NCBI RefSeq assembly: GCF_002288825.1
Contig: NZ_NSLI01000002.1
Location: 310,001-374,000, forward strand
DNA: 64,000 nt
Source of the DNA: Sphingomonas lenta
GTDB taxonomy: Bacteria; Pseudomonadota; Alphaproteobacteria; Sphingomonadales; Sphingomonadaceae
Direction: 5' to 3'
This document shows, in pieces, positions 54,148 to 61,654 of the stretch. A program made the translations under genes and the position numbers. Below the pieces are notes generated by a model. That model was not told the origin of the DNA and did not search any database. It worked only from the letters and a program-made list of their open reading frames with translations. Position 1 is the stretch's first letter. Each line of letters starts with the position of its first letter.

Positions 54148-54554
54148 TTCTGGATACCTCGGCGGTATTTGCCGTGTTGCTGAAAGAGGACGGGCATGCC
54201 GCGTTCCTCGACCGGATGAGCGACGCTTCTCATTTGCTAATGTCCGCCGGCTCTTGGGTGGAGCTGACTGCGGTGGCTGTACGTGGGCGCAAGATACCGC
54301 CCGCCGCGCTCGACAAAGCCGCGGCCGAGTTGGGCGTCCAAGTCGTACCCGTAACCCTGGAACACGCCGAGCTCGCGCGCGCCGCCTATCGCACCTACGG
54401 CCGCGGCACCGGCCACCCCGCCAGCCTCAACTTCGGCGACTGCTTCGCCTACGCGCTCGACAAATCGACGGGCGAGCCGCTGCTGTTCAAGGGCGACGAT
54501 TTCGCCGCAACCGATATCGTGTCCGCCGTCCCGACAGGTCGGGCGGCTTCGTGA
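54144..54554 (+). CDS. vapC: VapC-family PIN-domain ribonuclease toxin
   Basis: 136 residues from a GTG overlapping the vapB stop. The PIN-domain acidic residues are all present: Asp4 (LDTSAV), Glu40 (SWVELTAV), Asp99 (NFGDCFAYAL) and Asp118/119 (FKGDDF). VapC toxins cut tRNA or rRNA with magnesium; the target cannot be read here. The second half is richer in GC than the first. The pair sits between cysK and an amidohydrolase, divergent from the former, with no sign of a surrounding mobile element. Confidence 0.93.
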   Translation: MILDTSAVFAVLLKEDGHAAFLDRMSDASHLLMSAGSWVELTAVAVRGRKIPPAALDKAAAELGVQVVPVTLEHAELARAAYRTYGRGTGHPASLNFGDCFAYALDKSTGEPLLFKGDDFAATDIVSAVPTGRAAS

Positions 54555-54568
54555 TCCAGTGCGCGCCG

Positions 54569-56644
54569 TTACTTCGGCGCGCCCGAGAAGCCCGCCGCCC
54601 GGCGCAGCTCGTCCGCGTTCATCAGCGCGCCGTCGGACATCACCCACTGCGTTCGCCTGAGGGCGCCGATCTCCGCCGACACGTCGCCGTCGACCAGCAC
54701 CAGGTCCGCCTCCTTGCCGACGGCGATGGAGCCGGTCGTCCCGCCCACGCCGGCGAGGCGGGCCGGCGCGATCGTCGCGGTGGCGAGCGCCTGGGCGGGG
54801 GTCATGCCGGCCCGGACGTAGAGCTCCAGCTCGCGGACGAGCTCCAGCCCGCCGCCGTCGGTCCCGGCCACGATCGGCACGTTCGCGTCGTGCAGCTTCT
54901 TGGTCAGCTGGACGAGCTTGGCGAAGCTCGCGCGATAATCGGCGCGCGTCACCCCGGCCGGCGGCTTGAACCCGCCTTCGCGGAAGCCGCGCTCCGCCTG
55001 CGGCGGCATGGTGCCGACGAACGGCGCGTAGGCGGGCGACAGGTCGCCGTTCTCCGGTACGTACAGCCCCTCGAACGTGACCAGCGTCGGGTCCACCACC
55101 GTACCGCGCCGCGCCATCTCGGCGACGAGCGAGCGCATCGGCTCCGCGTCGAGGTCAACGTCCTTGGCGTAGCGGCCCGGCCCCTCGAAGCGCGCGATGC
55201 CGTTGGACACGTCCACCACGCTGTCGGGCAGCGCCTGCATCATCACGAAGTTGATGTGCGTGATCTCGTCGTAACCGCGCGCGATCACGTCCTTGGCGCG
55301 CAGCGTCGCCGGGATATGGCCGTGGACGTGCAGCCCCAGCCGCTTCGCCTCGGCGACGCCCGCCCACAGCCATTCGGGCTTCATGCTCGTGTAGAATTTG
55401 ACGCCGGTGAACCCGCTGTCCTTGGCGCGGCGCACGGCGGCCAGCGTCTCCTCGACCGACGATACGGACAGGCCGCCCTGCGCCTGCAGCGGCCCCTTCC
55501 CGTCGATCAGGACCGACGAGTAGACCGTCGGAAACAGCAGCTGCCCGGCCGCGACGCGCTTCCGGCGCAGCTCGGTCGCCTGCACGTTGGCGCCCGGATC
55601 GCGCGCGGACGTCTCGCCCATCGACAGCAGCATGAGGCCCTGCCGGTCGGAACCGACATGCATGTGCGCGTCCCACAGCCCGGGCGTCAGCGTTTTGCCG
55701 CGCCCGTCGATCACGCGGGCGTTCGCCGGCACCCGCACGCTCGCCGCCGGCCCGACCGCGGCGATGGTGCGGCCGTTGGTCACGACCGTCTGACCCCCGA
55801 CGAAGCGCTTGCCCTCGGCGTCGAACATGCGGACATTGGTGAAGGCGACGGGCACGGGCGAGACTTGGCCGAAGCGCCGGGCGATCTCCGGGCTGCGCGC
55901 CGTGAGCGCGTCGATCTGCGCCCGCTGGATCTTCAGGAGGTCGCCGGCATACTCGCGCGGCAGCATCCCCATGCCGTACACGACGAATGCGAAGAAGCTG
56001 CCGTCCTGGTTCAGGAGGACGGGCAGCGGCTCCAGCCCCAGGCCCTCGATCGACCAGGCGGTCACCGTCTTGGCCGTCGCGCCGCCGCCCACGGGCACGT
56101 CGACCAGCTTGACCATGCGCGCCTCGCCGCTCGGCAGCATGCGGAGCGTGCGGTTGGGCGCGCGATACAGCGCCTCGGCGAAGATCGCGTTGGCGGACCA
56201 TGGCCCGCCGTAAGCGGAGTAGAAGGCGCGGCCGTCGAACGGCGCGCTCGCGTTCTCGACCTTGTTGCGCCAGCGCGCGACGCCGTCCCGCACCTCGAAC
56301 AGCTCGCCCGCGTCGCCGCCCGGCGTGAAGCCGCGCACCACGATCCGCTCCGGCAGGCCGTTCGCGCCCAGTCGCGTCGTCTGATCCAGTTCGAACAGCT
56401 GCCCGCGCAGGTTCATGCTGAACCGGTGCGCGAGCGAGCCGTCGGGCAGCCGCCAAGCCGCCGCGGTCCCGTGCTCGCCCGCTTGGCTCACGACGACGTA
56501 GCGCTGCGCGTCCGCGGGCGGAACCAGCAGGTCGGCGGTCGACGGGGCCGCGGGCGCTGCGGCCTGCCTGGCCGGCTCGTGCGCGTGGGCCGGCGCGGTC
56601 GAGAACAGGAGTGCGGCGAGCAGCGCGGCGCGGCGACGGATCAT
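54569..56644 (-). CDS. Exported amidohydrolase-family protein
   Basis: 691 residues. Signal peptide (MIRRRAALLAALLFSTAPAHAH) then an N-terminal domain of about 270 residues without known motif (RFSMNLRGQLFELDQTTRLG). The amidohydrolase barrel follows: GLWDAHMHVG (first two metal histidines), FTGVKFYTSMKP (lysine candidate), LHVHGHIPA and ITHINFVM (further histidines), PIVAGTDGGGLEL (catalytic Asp). A beta-sandwich part (GSIAVGKEADLVLVD) closes the protein. It would act in the periplasm on an unknown amide, for example a peptide. Homologues with this long N-terminal half occur in sphingomonads and xanthomonads, as I recall. Confidence 0.87.
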   Translation of the reverse strand: MIRRRAALLAALLFSTAPAHAHEPARQAAAPAAPSTADLLVPPADAQRYVVVSQAGEHGTAAAWRLPDGSLAHRFSMNLRGQLFELDQTTRLGANGLPERIVVRGFTPGGDAGELFEVRDGVARWRNKVENASAPFDGRAFYSAYGGPWSANAIFAEALYRAPNRTLRMLPSGEARMVKLVDVPVGGGATAKTVTAWSIEGLGLEPLPVLLNQDGSFFAFVVYGMGMLPREYAGDLLKIQRAQIDALTARSPEIARRFGQVSPVPVAFTNVRMFDAEGKRFVGGQTVVTNGRTIAAVGPAASVRVPANARVIDGRGKTLTPGLWDAHMHVGSDRQGLMLLSMGETSARDPGANVQATELRRKRVAAGQLLFPTVYSSVLIDGKGPLQAQGGLSVSSVEETLAAVRRAKDSGFTGVKFYTSMKPEWLWAGVAEAKRLGLHVHGHIPATLRAKDVIARGYDEITHINFVMMQALPDSVVDVSNGIARFEGPGRYAKDVDLDAEPMRSLVAEMARRGTVVDPTLVTFEGLYVPENGDLSPAYAPFVGTMPPQAERGFREGGFKPPAGVTRADYRASFAKLVQLTKKLHDANVPIVAGTDGGGLELVRELELYVRAGMTPAQALATATIAPARLAGVGGTTGSIAVGKEADLVLVDGDVSAEIGALRRTQWVMSDGALMNADELRRAAGFSGAPK

Positions 56645-56718
56645 ATGCGGTCTCCCCCAGAGATCGGAAGAGGCTACACGAAGCGCCGCGCCCGGCAAGC
56701 GGCCTTAGGGCCGAAACC

Positions 56719-56940
56719 CTAGTCGGGCGGCATCGGCGTGCTGCCCAGCGGCGCGCGCGCCGACGCGTCCGCGCCCGCGGAGTCCAGCTTGCCGTCGCGG
56801 TTCACGTCGCGGTCCTCCCGCGCACCGGTGCTCTGCACATCCTGGCCGCCGGCCCCGAACTCGCGTTCGTCCTGTCCGCGGGCGAGGTCGCCCTCGCCGC
56901 TCTGCAGGGCGTCGTTCTCCGCCTTGTTGGCTCCACCCAT
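56719..56940 (-). CDS. Small acidic hydrophilic protein with an EF-hand-like loop
   Basis: 73 residues from an ATG with GAGGAGAAG in front. Almost no hydrophobic residues; rich in Gly, Asp, Glu and Ala, likely disordered. DVNRDGKLDSAG fits the calcium-binding EF-hand loop D-x-[ND]-x-D-G-x-[ILV]-[DE], though without flanking helices visible. No signal peptide. It resembles the tiny stress-linked hydrophilic proteins common in this group, but I can name no family. The upstream open frame is not needed. Confidence 0.65.
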   Translation of the reverse strand: MGGANKAENDALQSGEGDLARGQDEREFGAGGQDVQSTGAREDRDVNRDGKLDSAGADASARAPLGSTPMPPD

Positions 56941-57061
56941 TTCGCTTCTCCTCAGGCCTTCTCGGGGCTGGTGAAACGCATGAGGGTCCGGCGGGATGCG
57001 ACAAAACGACTCACCTAGCCGCTTGACCCGGCTCCGCGGCTCGGTCAGGGGCCGAGCCGTC

Positions 57062-57439
57062 ATGAAACATCGTCTCCTCCTCGCCGGCGCCGCGCTCGTC
57101 GCGCTCGCCGCCTGCAACAACCGTCCCTCCGCCGAGGCGGTCGGCCCCGAGTCCGAGCCGGCGGCGAACAAGACCGCAGCGGCGCCCGTGGAGCTCCCGC
57201 CCGCGATCCGCGCCGAGCAGACCTTCCGCTGCCGCGACAACAGCCTGCTCTACGTCACCTTCTTCGAAGGCGATAAGCAGGTGCTGGTCCGCACGGAGCA
57301 GAACGGCGCGCCCACGACCTTGCGCGCGCCCAATGCGGGCGAGCCGTACACGGCCGACGGCGGCTATCGCCTGACGGACACGACCGAGAACATCACGGTG
57401 ACATTGCCCGGCAAGAGCGAGCAGAGCTGCAAAGCGTAA
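57062..57439 (+). CDS. MliC-like lipoprotein (possible lysozyme inhibitor)
   Basis: 125 residues from the ATG at 57062: signal peptide MKHRLLLAGAALVALAAC with lipobox LAAC at 15-18. The C-terminal 70 residues (TFRCRDNSLLYVTFFEGDKQ, ENITVTLPGKSEQSCKA) show the MliC pattern: a first cysteine in FxC, a beta-rich core and a last cysteine near the end, closed by a disulphide. MliC proteins block C-type lysozymes in the periplasm; the inhibitory S/K motif is not obvious here (NAGEPYTADGGYRL), so activity is uncertain. Confidence 0.72.
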   Translation: MKHRLLLAGAALVALAACNNRPSAEAVGPESEPAANKTAAAPVELPPAIRAEQTFRCRDNSLLYVTFFEGDKQVLVRTEQNGAPTTLRAPNAGEPYTADGGYRLTDTTENITVTLPGKSEQSCKA

Positions 57440-57479
57440 AGCTTGCTACCGCTGGGACGTCGCGGCACGTTCCCGCCTA

Positions 57480-58199
57480 ATGGCGACGATTGCGATCTAC
57501 TCTCTTAAAGGCGGGGTGGGTAAGACCACCCTCGCCGTCAACCTGGCCTGGGCCGCAGCCACCCAATCCGCCCGCCGCACGTTGTTGTGGGACCTTGATC
57601 CGCAGGCCGCCGCCAGCTGGATCCTCTACGACGACCGGCCCGAGAACCGCCGCCGCGACCGCGCACAGGCCGTCTTCTCGCGCGACGTCGCGCCCGACCG
57701 ACTCATCCGATCCACGGCTTATCCGGGACTGGACCTGCTTCCCGCCGACGCGTCGCTGCGCAATCTGGACCACCTGCTGCACGACCTCGACAAGAAGAAG
57801 CGTCTCGGCCGCCTGATCGGCGATCTCGACCACGACCGCGTCCTGCTGGACTGCCCGCCCGGGCTGACCGAGACCGCCGAGCAGGCGATGCGCGCCGCCG
57901 ACCTGATCATCGTCCCCGTGGTCCCCTCAGCGCTGTCGATACGCGCCTACCAAGAGGTGCTCCAGCATCTGCGCGAGCGCACGCCCGTCCTGCCCGTCCA
58001 CTCAATGGTGGATCGGCGGCGGCGGCTCCACACGGATGCGCTGCGGGCCGAGCCCGACTGGCCGGTGATCCCGATGGCGAGCGATGCGGAAGCCGCCGCC
58101 GCGGCGCGCTCTCCGCTCGGCGCCGCGTTCCCGCGCTCGTCCACGGCGCGGGCGTTCACGGAACTTTGGCGCGCCGTGGAGCGTCACCTCCTACGATGA
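57480..58199 (+). CDS. Orphan ParA/MinD-family ATPase
   Basis: 239 residues. Deviant Walker A YSLKGGVGKTTLAVNLAW at 8-25 (signature Lys10), Walker A' LWDLDPQAAASW, and the switch DCPPGLTETAEQAMRAADLIIVPV. There is no parB gene or centromere-like repeat nearby, so it is not the chromosome segregation pair; small orphan ParA proteins position other cargo such as chemosensory arrays or carboxysome-like bodies, or act in plasmid partition. Its stop overlaps the aat start (ATGA). Confidence 0.88.
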   Translation: MATIAIYSLKGGVGKTTLAVNLAWAAATQSARRTLLWDLDPQAAASWILYDDRPENRRRDRAQAVFSRDVAPDRLIRSTAYPGLDLLPADASLRNLDHLLHDLDKKKRLGRLIGDLDHDRVLLDCPPGLTETAEQAMRAADLIIVPVVPSALSIRAYQEVLQHLRERTPVLPVHSMVDRRRRLHTDALRAEPDWPVIPMASDAEAAAAARSPLGAAFPRSSTARAFTELWRAVERHLLR

Positions 58200-58942
58200 G
58201 CCGACGTCTGGAGACGCTCGATCCGCAGCTGGTCCTCGGAGCCTATGCGGTGGGCGTTTTTCCCATGGCCGACCACCGCGATGCGCCCAGCGTCTACTGG
58301 GTGGAGCCCCGCCGCCGCGCCGTCCTGCCGCTCGACGGCTTCCACCTCTCCCGCTCGCTCCGCAAGACGATCGCGTCCGACCGCTACCGCGTCACCGCCG
58401 ACCAGGCGTTCGACCGCGTGCTGGCGATGTGCGCTGAAGCCGTGCCCGGTCGGCCGGAGACCTGGATCAACATCGGCATAGAACGCGTCTTCCACGACCT
58501 GCACGAAATGGGGTGCGCGCATTCGGTGGAATGCTGGGACGGCGACGAACTGGTCGGCGGTCTATACGGCTTGGCGCTCGGCCGCGCCTTCTTCGGAGAG
58601 TCGATGGTGAGCCGCGCGACGGATGCGTCCAAAGTCGCGCTCGCTTGGCTCGTTGCGCGCCTCAAGGTCGGCGGCTTCACGCTGCTCGACTGCCAATTCC
58701 AGACCGACCACCTAGCCAGCCTCGGTGCAGTGGAAATCAGCCGACCGGATTACGTCGCGTTGCTGAGCGGCGCGCTGGCGGGCGCGGACGGGGCTTCGCT
58801 CGATGCCGCGGGCCTGCGCGCGGGCGACTTCGGCGCGCTCGACCGGTTGCCGCCGGCCGGTGCCGCGCCCGACTCCAGCACCACCGTCTCGGGCCCCCTG
58901 TCCGGGAAGGACGTGGTGCAACTTTTGGTCCACACGTCGTAG
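58196..58942 (+). CDS. aat: Leucyl/phenylalanyl-tRNA--protein transferase
   Basis: 248 residues from the ATG at 58196. Family blocks: LVLGAYAVGVFPMADHRDAP, WVEPRRRAVLPLDGFHLSRSL, ETWINIGIERVFHDLHEMG, SVECWDGDELVGGLYGLALG and AFFGESMVSRATDASKVAL; the last binds the aminoacyl-tRNA. It adds Leu or Phe to N-terminal Arg/Lys of proteins, marking them for ClpAP. The last 193 bases overlap a convergent gene. The C-terminal TTVSGPLSGKDVVQLLVHTS is typical of aat homologues, so the overlap is not due to a lost stop codon. Confidence 0.94.
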   Translation: MSRRLETLDPQLVLGAYAVGVFPMADHRDAPSVYWVEPRRRAVLPLDGFHLSRSLRKTIASDRYRVTADQAFDRVLAMCAEAVPGRPETWINIGIERVFHDLHEMGCAHSVECWDGDELVGGLYGLALGRAFFGESMVSRATDASKVALAWLVARLKVGGFTLLDCQFQTDHLASLGAVEISRPDYVALLSGALAGADGASLDAAGLRAGDFGALDRLPPAGAAPDSSTTVSGPLSGKDVVQLLVHTS

Positions 58943-59421
58943 ACGGGGTGCTGCACGACGTTGAGCGCCGGCCGTTCCTTATAGAGCCAGCCGGAAAAGG
59001 CGCGCCGCCACCGATTATCGGCCTCGCGCACGCCGAACTGCACGAACGCGCCCGTCAGCTGCTCCGGCTCCCAAGGCGCGGTCCGCTCGCAGGCGCGCAG
59101 GCGCACGATCGTGTCGCCCAGGCGTACCGCTTGGCCGGGCCGGAGCGTCAGGTCCTGCGCGACGCCGTTGCGCTTATTGAGAAGTCCCAGCACCGCTACC
59201 CGCTGCCCCATGGGCGTGGAGCCGTGGTCAACGGGCTGCGCCTCGGCGACGTCGACCGTCTCGACATCGCCCGTGACCTCGCCCGCCTCGACCGAGTCTT
59301 CCGGCACCTCCTGCACCGCGACCGTCTCGGGCCGCTCGCGGAGCTGCTGATAGCCGTACCAGCCCCCCGCCCCTATCACCGCCGCCGCGGCCACGCCCGC
59401 GGCGACCATACGCCTGTTCAT
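58750..59421 (-). CDS. DUF2155 protein, N-terminal membrane anchor
   Basis: 223 residues from the ATG at 59421. A membrane anchor (about 5-22, MVAAGVAAAAVIGAGGWYGY), an acidic linker, then the DUF2155 core (about 70-165: VAVLGLLNKRNGVAQDLTLRPGQAVRLG, VRLRACERTAPWEPEQLTGAF, FSGWLYKERPALNVVQHPVYDVWTKSC). The remaining 55 residues are Ser/Ala/Pro-rich and overlap aat on the other strand. Members are of unknown function and in alphaproteobacteria are often found near aat and the NDUFA12-like gene, as here. The start overlaps the stop of that gene. Confidence 0.85.
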   Translation of the reverse strand: MNRRMVAAGVAAAAVIGAGGWYGYQQLRERPETVAVQEVPEDSVEAGEVTGDVETVDVAEAQPVDHGSTPMGQRVAVLGLLNKRNGVAQDLTLRPGQAVRLGDTIVRLRACERTAPWEPEQLTGAFVQFGVREADNRWRRAFSGWLYKERPALNVVQHPVYDVWTKSCTTSFPDRGPETVVLESGAAPAGGNRSSAPKSPARRPAASSEAPSAPASAPLSNAT

Positions 59422-59831
59422 CCCTCGGGCGTCCACGCTTCATAGTCGCCGGCGGAGGCCGGGCGCTGCCCGCCCTTCTCCAGCGCGCCGTGCGGGCGAT
59501 AGGCGAGCGGCGTGCCCGTCATGTTCGGGACCATGGGCTTCTGCCAGGCGCGCGGCTGCGGCATCGAGCGGTCGGGTACGTCGTCCAGCTGCTTGTGGAG
59601 CCAGCTGAACCATTCGGGCGGCACGCGGCTTGCGTCGTTGGAACCCTTGTAAATGACCCAGCGCTGCGGCGTGCCGTCCACGCTGCGACCGCCCTCGTAA
59701 TAGACGTTGCCGAGATCGTCCTCGCCCACGCGCCTTTTGCCGCGCAGCCCCAAATGCGTGCCCAGCGTCGCGCCGTTCCACCAGGTGAAGACGGGAGCGA
59801 GCGCATTACCGATCGACGCTAAAATACCCAT
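59418..59831 (-). CDS. NDUFA12-like accessory subunit of NADH:ubiquinone oxidoreductase
   Basis: 137 residues. The family signature GNVYYEGGRSVDGTPQRWVIYKG, followed by PPEWFSWLHKQLDDVP and PRAWQKPMVPNMTGTPLAYRP, matches the NDUFA12/B17.2 family found in mitochondrial complex I and alphaproteobacteria. The protein has no obvious membrane span. It stabilises the joint of the peripheral and membrane arms. It ends in the start of the DUF2155 gene (ATGA). The presence of this subunit supports the alphaproteobacterial assignment. Confidence 0.9.
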   Translation of the reverse strand: MGILASIGNALAPVFTWWNGATLGTHLGLRGKRRVGEDDLGNVYYEGGRSVDGTPQRWVIYKGSNDASRVPPEWFSWLHKQLDDVPDRSMPQPRAWQKPMVPNMTGTPLAYRPHGALEKGGQRPASAGDYEAWTPEG

Positions 59832-59875
59832 GGGCGTTGCGCTTACCCGCTACCGGGGGCGGCTTCAATGCCGCG

Positions 59876-60352
59876 TCAGCGCCGGCTCGGCCAATCGACG
59901 CGGTCGCCCTCGGCGATGCCCAGCTCCGCCGCGCGGCCGCCCGGTATCTCCAGCACCGCCGCGACCGGCTCCCCCGAGGGCACAGGCGCTTCGGAGAACG
60001 GCACGGTGTTCTCCGCAATGCGCGCGATCGTACCGTCGGCACGAATGAAGATGATGTCGAGCGGGCTCGGCGTGTTGCGCATCCAGAAGCTCGCCTCGCG
60101 CGGAGGTCCGCCGTCGGGCGGGTAAGGCGCGAACAGCATCCCGCCGTCGGGTTTCAGGTCGGTGCGGTACATCAGCCCCCGCTCCTGCTCCGCCGCCGTG
60201 TCCGCCAGCTCGACGGTGAAACGGTGCGTGCCGCCCGAACCCGCCACCGTGACCGGTACCGTCGCCGCTTCGGCCTCGCGCTCCGAGCCGTCCGCCCCGC
60301 CGCAGGCCGACATACCCAGCACCGCCAACGCGAGCAGCCCGTGTCGGATCAA
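59876..60352 (-). CDS. DUF192 lipoprotein
   Basis: 158 residues from a TTG at 60352 that overlaps the stop of the cold-shock gene. A lipoprotein signal ([18 protein letters not shown], lipobox MSAC) is followed by the DUF192 domain: [55 protein letters not shown] and [20 protein letters not shown]. The function of DUF192 is unknown; it is a small beta domain found in many envelope proteins. The TTG start is supported only by coupling; a later start would remove the signal. Confidence 0.86.
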   Translation of the reverse strand: MIRHGLLALAVLGMSACGGADGSEREAEAATVPVTVAGSGGTHRFTVELADTAAEQERGLMYRTDLKPDGGMLFAPYPPDGGPPREASFWMRNTPSPLDIIFIRADGTIARIAENTVPFSEAPVPSGEPVAAVLEIPGGRAAELGIAEGDRVDWPSRR

Positions 60353-60915
60353 TGCCCGTCTTCCACCACCACGGCGAGCGGCCCCTTGCGGCCCTCGACG
60401 ACACGCGCGCGTATCGGTTGCTCGGGCTCAACGGTGAGGATACCCGCGCGGCGCAGCGTCTCCATGTGAACAAAGACGTCCGCGCCGTCGCTTGCTCGAA
60501 CCAGGAAGCCGTACCCCTTCAGCCGGTTGAACCACTTCACCGCCATGGGCTCGAACGGCCCGGCCGAGTCGATCAGCGTGGTCGGATCGATGCGGTCGCC
60601 GGCGGGCTTGGGCCGCGGCTGCTCCTCCACCGCGCCCGAGAGGTCGAGCGAGACGATCTCGCGGGCTTGGAAGCCGCGCTCGCGTCGGACGATCAGCGCG
60701 TCGATGCGCGCGCCCTCGGGCAAGCTGCGCCGCCCGTGCGGTTGCAGGACGGAGAAATGGACCAGGATGTCGCCGACCGTCGGGTCGTCGGCGACCGCGA
60801 AACCGAAGCCGCGCGTCACGTCGAACCACTTCACCACGCCCGCCGCGCGCACCAGCGCGGGCCCGCCGTCGGGGACGGCGGGCTGCTCGCTGGCGTCAGA
60901 GGTCAGGTCGCGCAT
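60349..60915 (-). CDS. Protein with two cold-shock domains
   Basis: 188 residues with two CSD modules: one at about 25-95 ([32 protein letters not shown]) and one at about 120-188 ([34 protein letters not shown]). Each carries an RNP1-like motif (GFGFAV, GYGFLV) and an RNP2-like one (ILVHF, VFVHM) that bind single-stranded RNA or DNA. Double-CSD proteins of this type are common in alphaproteobacteria and act as RNA chaperones. The ATG at 60915 is the conserved start; the upstream frame is arginine-rich noise. Confidence 0.92.
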   Translation of the reverse strand: MRDLTSDASEQPAVPDGGPALVRAAGVVKWFDVTRGFGFAVADDPTVGDILVHFSVLQPHGRRSLPEGARIDALIVRRERGFQAREIVSLDLSGAVEEQPRPKPAGDRIDPTTLIDSAGPFEPMAVKWFNRLKGYGFLVRASDGADVFVHMETLRRAGILTVEPEQPIRARVVEGRKGPLAVVVEDGH

Positions 60916-61003
60916 CCGGTTGGTTCCCCCACGCCTTGCTAGCCACAGTGCGTCCGGGCCGCAACGCCCCTTGTGGCGCTGCGGAGTCCAGCGTTTTCGT
61001 AAT

Positions 61004-61546
61004 CTAGAGCAGCTCTTCCGGCTCGATCTCCGCGCCCGGCGGCAGTTCGAGGATGCGGCGCGACAGTTCGTAGCCATGTCCCGCGCGCGCCATGGCGGCC
61101 AGTTGCTTGCCCATACGCTCGCGGTCCGCGCGTTCGGCCGCGAACGGACCGAACCGCTTCCGCCGGGCGAAGGCGAGCGCTGCTTCGGGCCCTCGCTCCT
61201 CGATCTCGGGCGCGAGCGCCTCCGTGTCCTCCGCGCCGACCCGCGCGTGACGTAGCGCGTCCTGCACGCGCCGTGCGCCGAGCCCCCGCCGCGCCATGGC
61301 CGTCGCGCGCGCTTCCGCGAAGGCGCGGTCGTCGATATAGCCGAGGCCCGCCAGGCGTTCCGCGAGCGCATCCGGGTCGGCGGGCGCTCCCTCCCAACCG
61401 CGCTCGCGGATCTTGCGCCGGAGATAGTCCGCCAAACGCCCACGCGTCGTAGCGAACCGCTCGACGTAACGGAGCGCGAGCCGCTCCATCTTCTCTCCCG
61501 TCAGGGGCGGGGCGGGACGGCGTTGCTTGGGGGCGGTGCTCGGCAT
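61004..61546 (-). CDS. recX: RecX-family regulatory protein
   Basis: About 180 residues. The three-helix RecX repeats are visible: [28 protein letters not shown], then [39 protein letters not shown], then [15 protein letters not shown]. Canonical RecX binds RecA filaments and stops strand exchange. recA is not in this window, so the gene is detached from its common partner. Start choice lies between the ATG at 61546 (MPSTAPKQ) and one at 61564; neither has a strong ribosome site. Confidence 0.87.
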   Translation of the reverse strand: MPSTAPKQRRPAPPLTGEKMERLALRYVERFATTRGRLADYLRRKIRERGWEGAPADPDALAERLAGLGYIDDRAFAEARATAMARRGLGARRVQDALRHARVGAEDTEALAPEIEERGPEAALAFARRKRFGPFAAERADRERMGKQLAAMARAGHGYELSRRILELPPGAEIEPEELL

Positions 61547-61654
61547 GCGCCATGTTTGTGCCATAGTGGGAGCCGATTGCGAAACGGTGCGGTAATGAAG
61601 GCGGTTCTCGTGCCTTCCCCGCCCCTTACTCGCGACGACAGGACGTTCAGAGGC

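Noticed and set aside
54122..56722. Very long open frame (over 860 codons) on the plus strand opposite the amidohydrolase
   Set aside because: Arginine-, histidine- and alanine-rich composition typical of the antisense frame of a GC-rich gene; the minus strand encodes a recognisable exported amidohydrolase.
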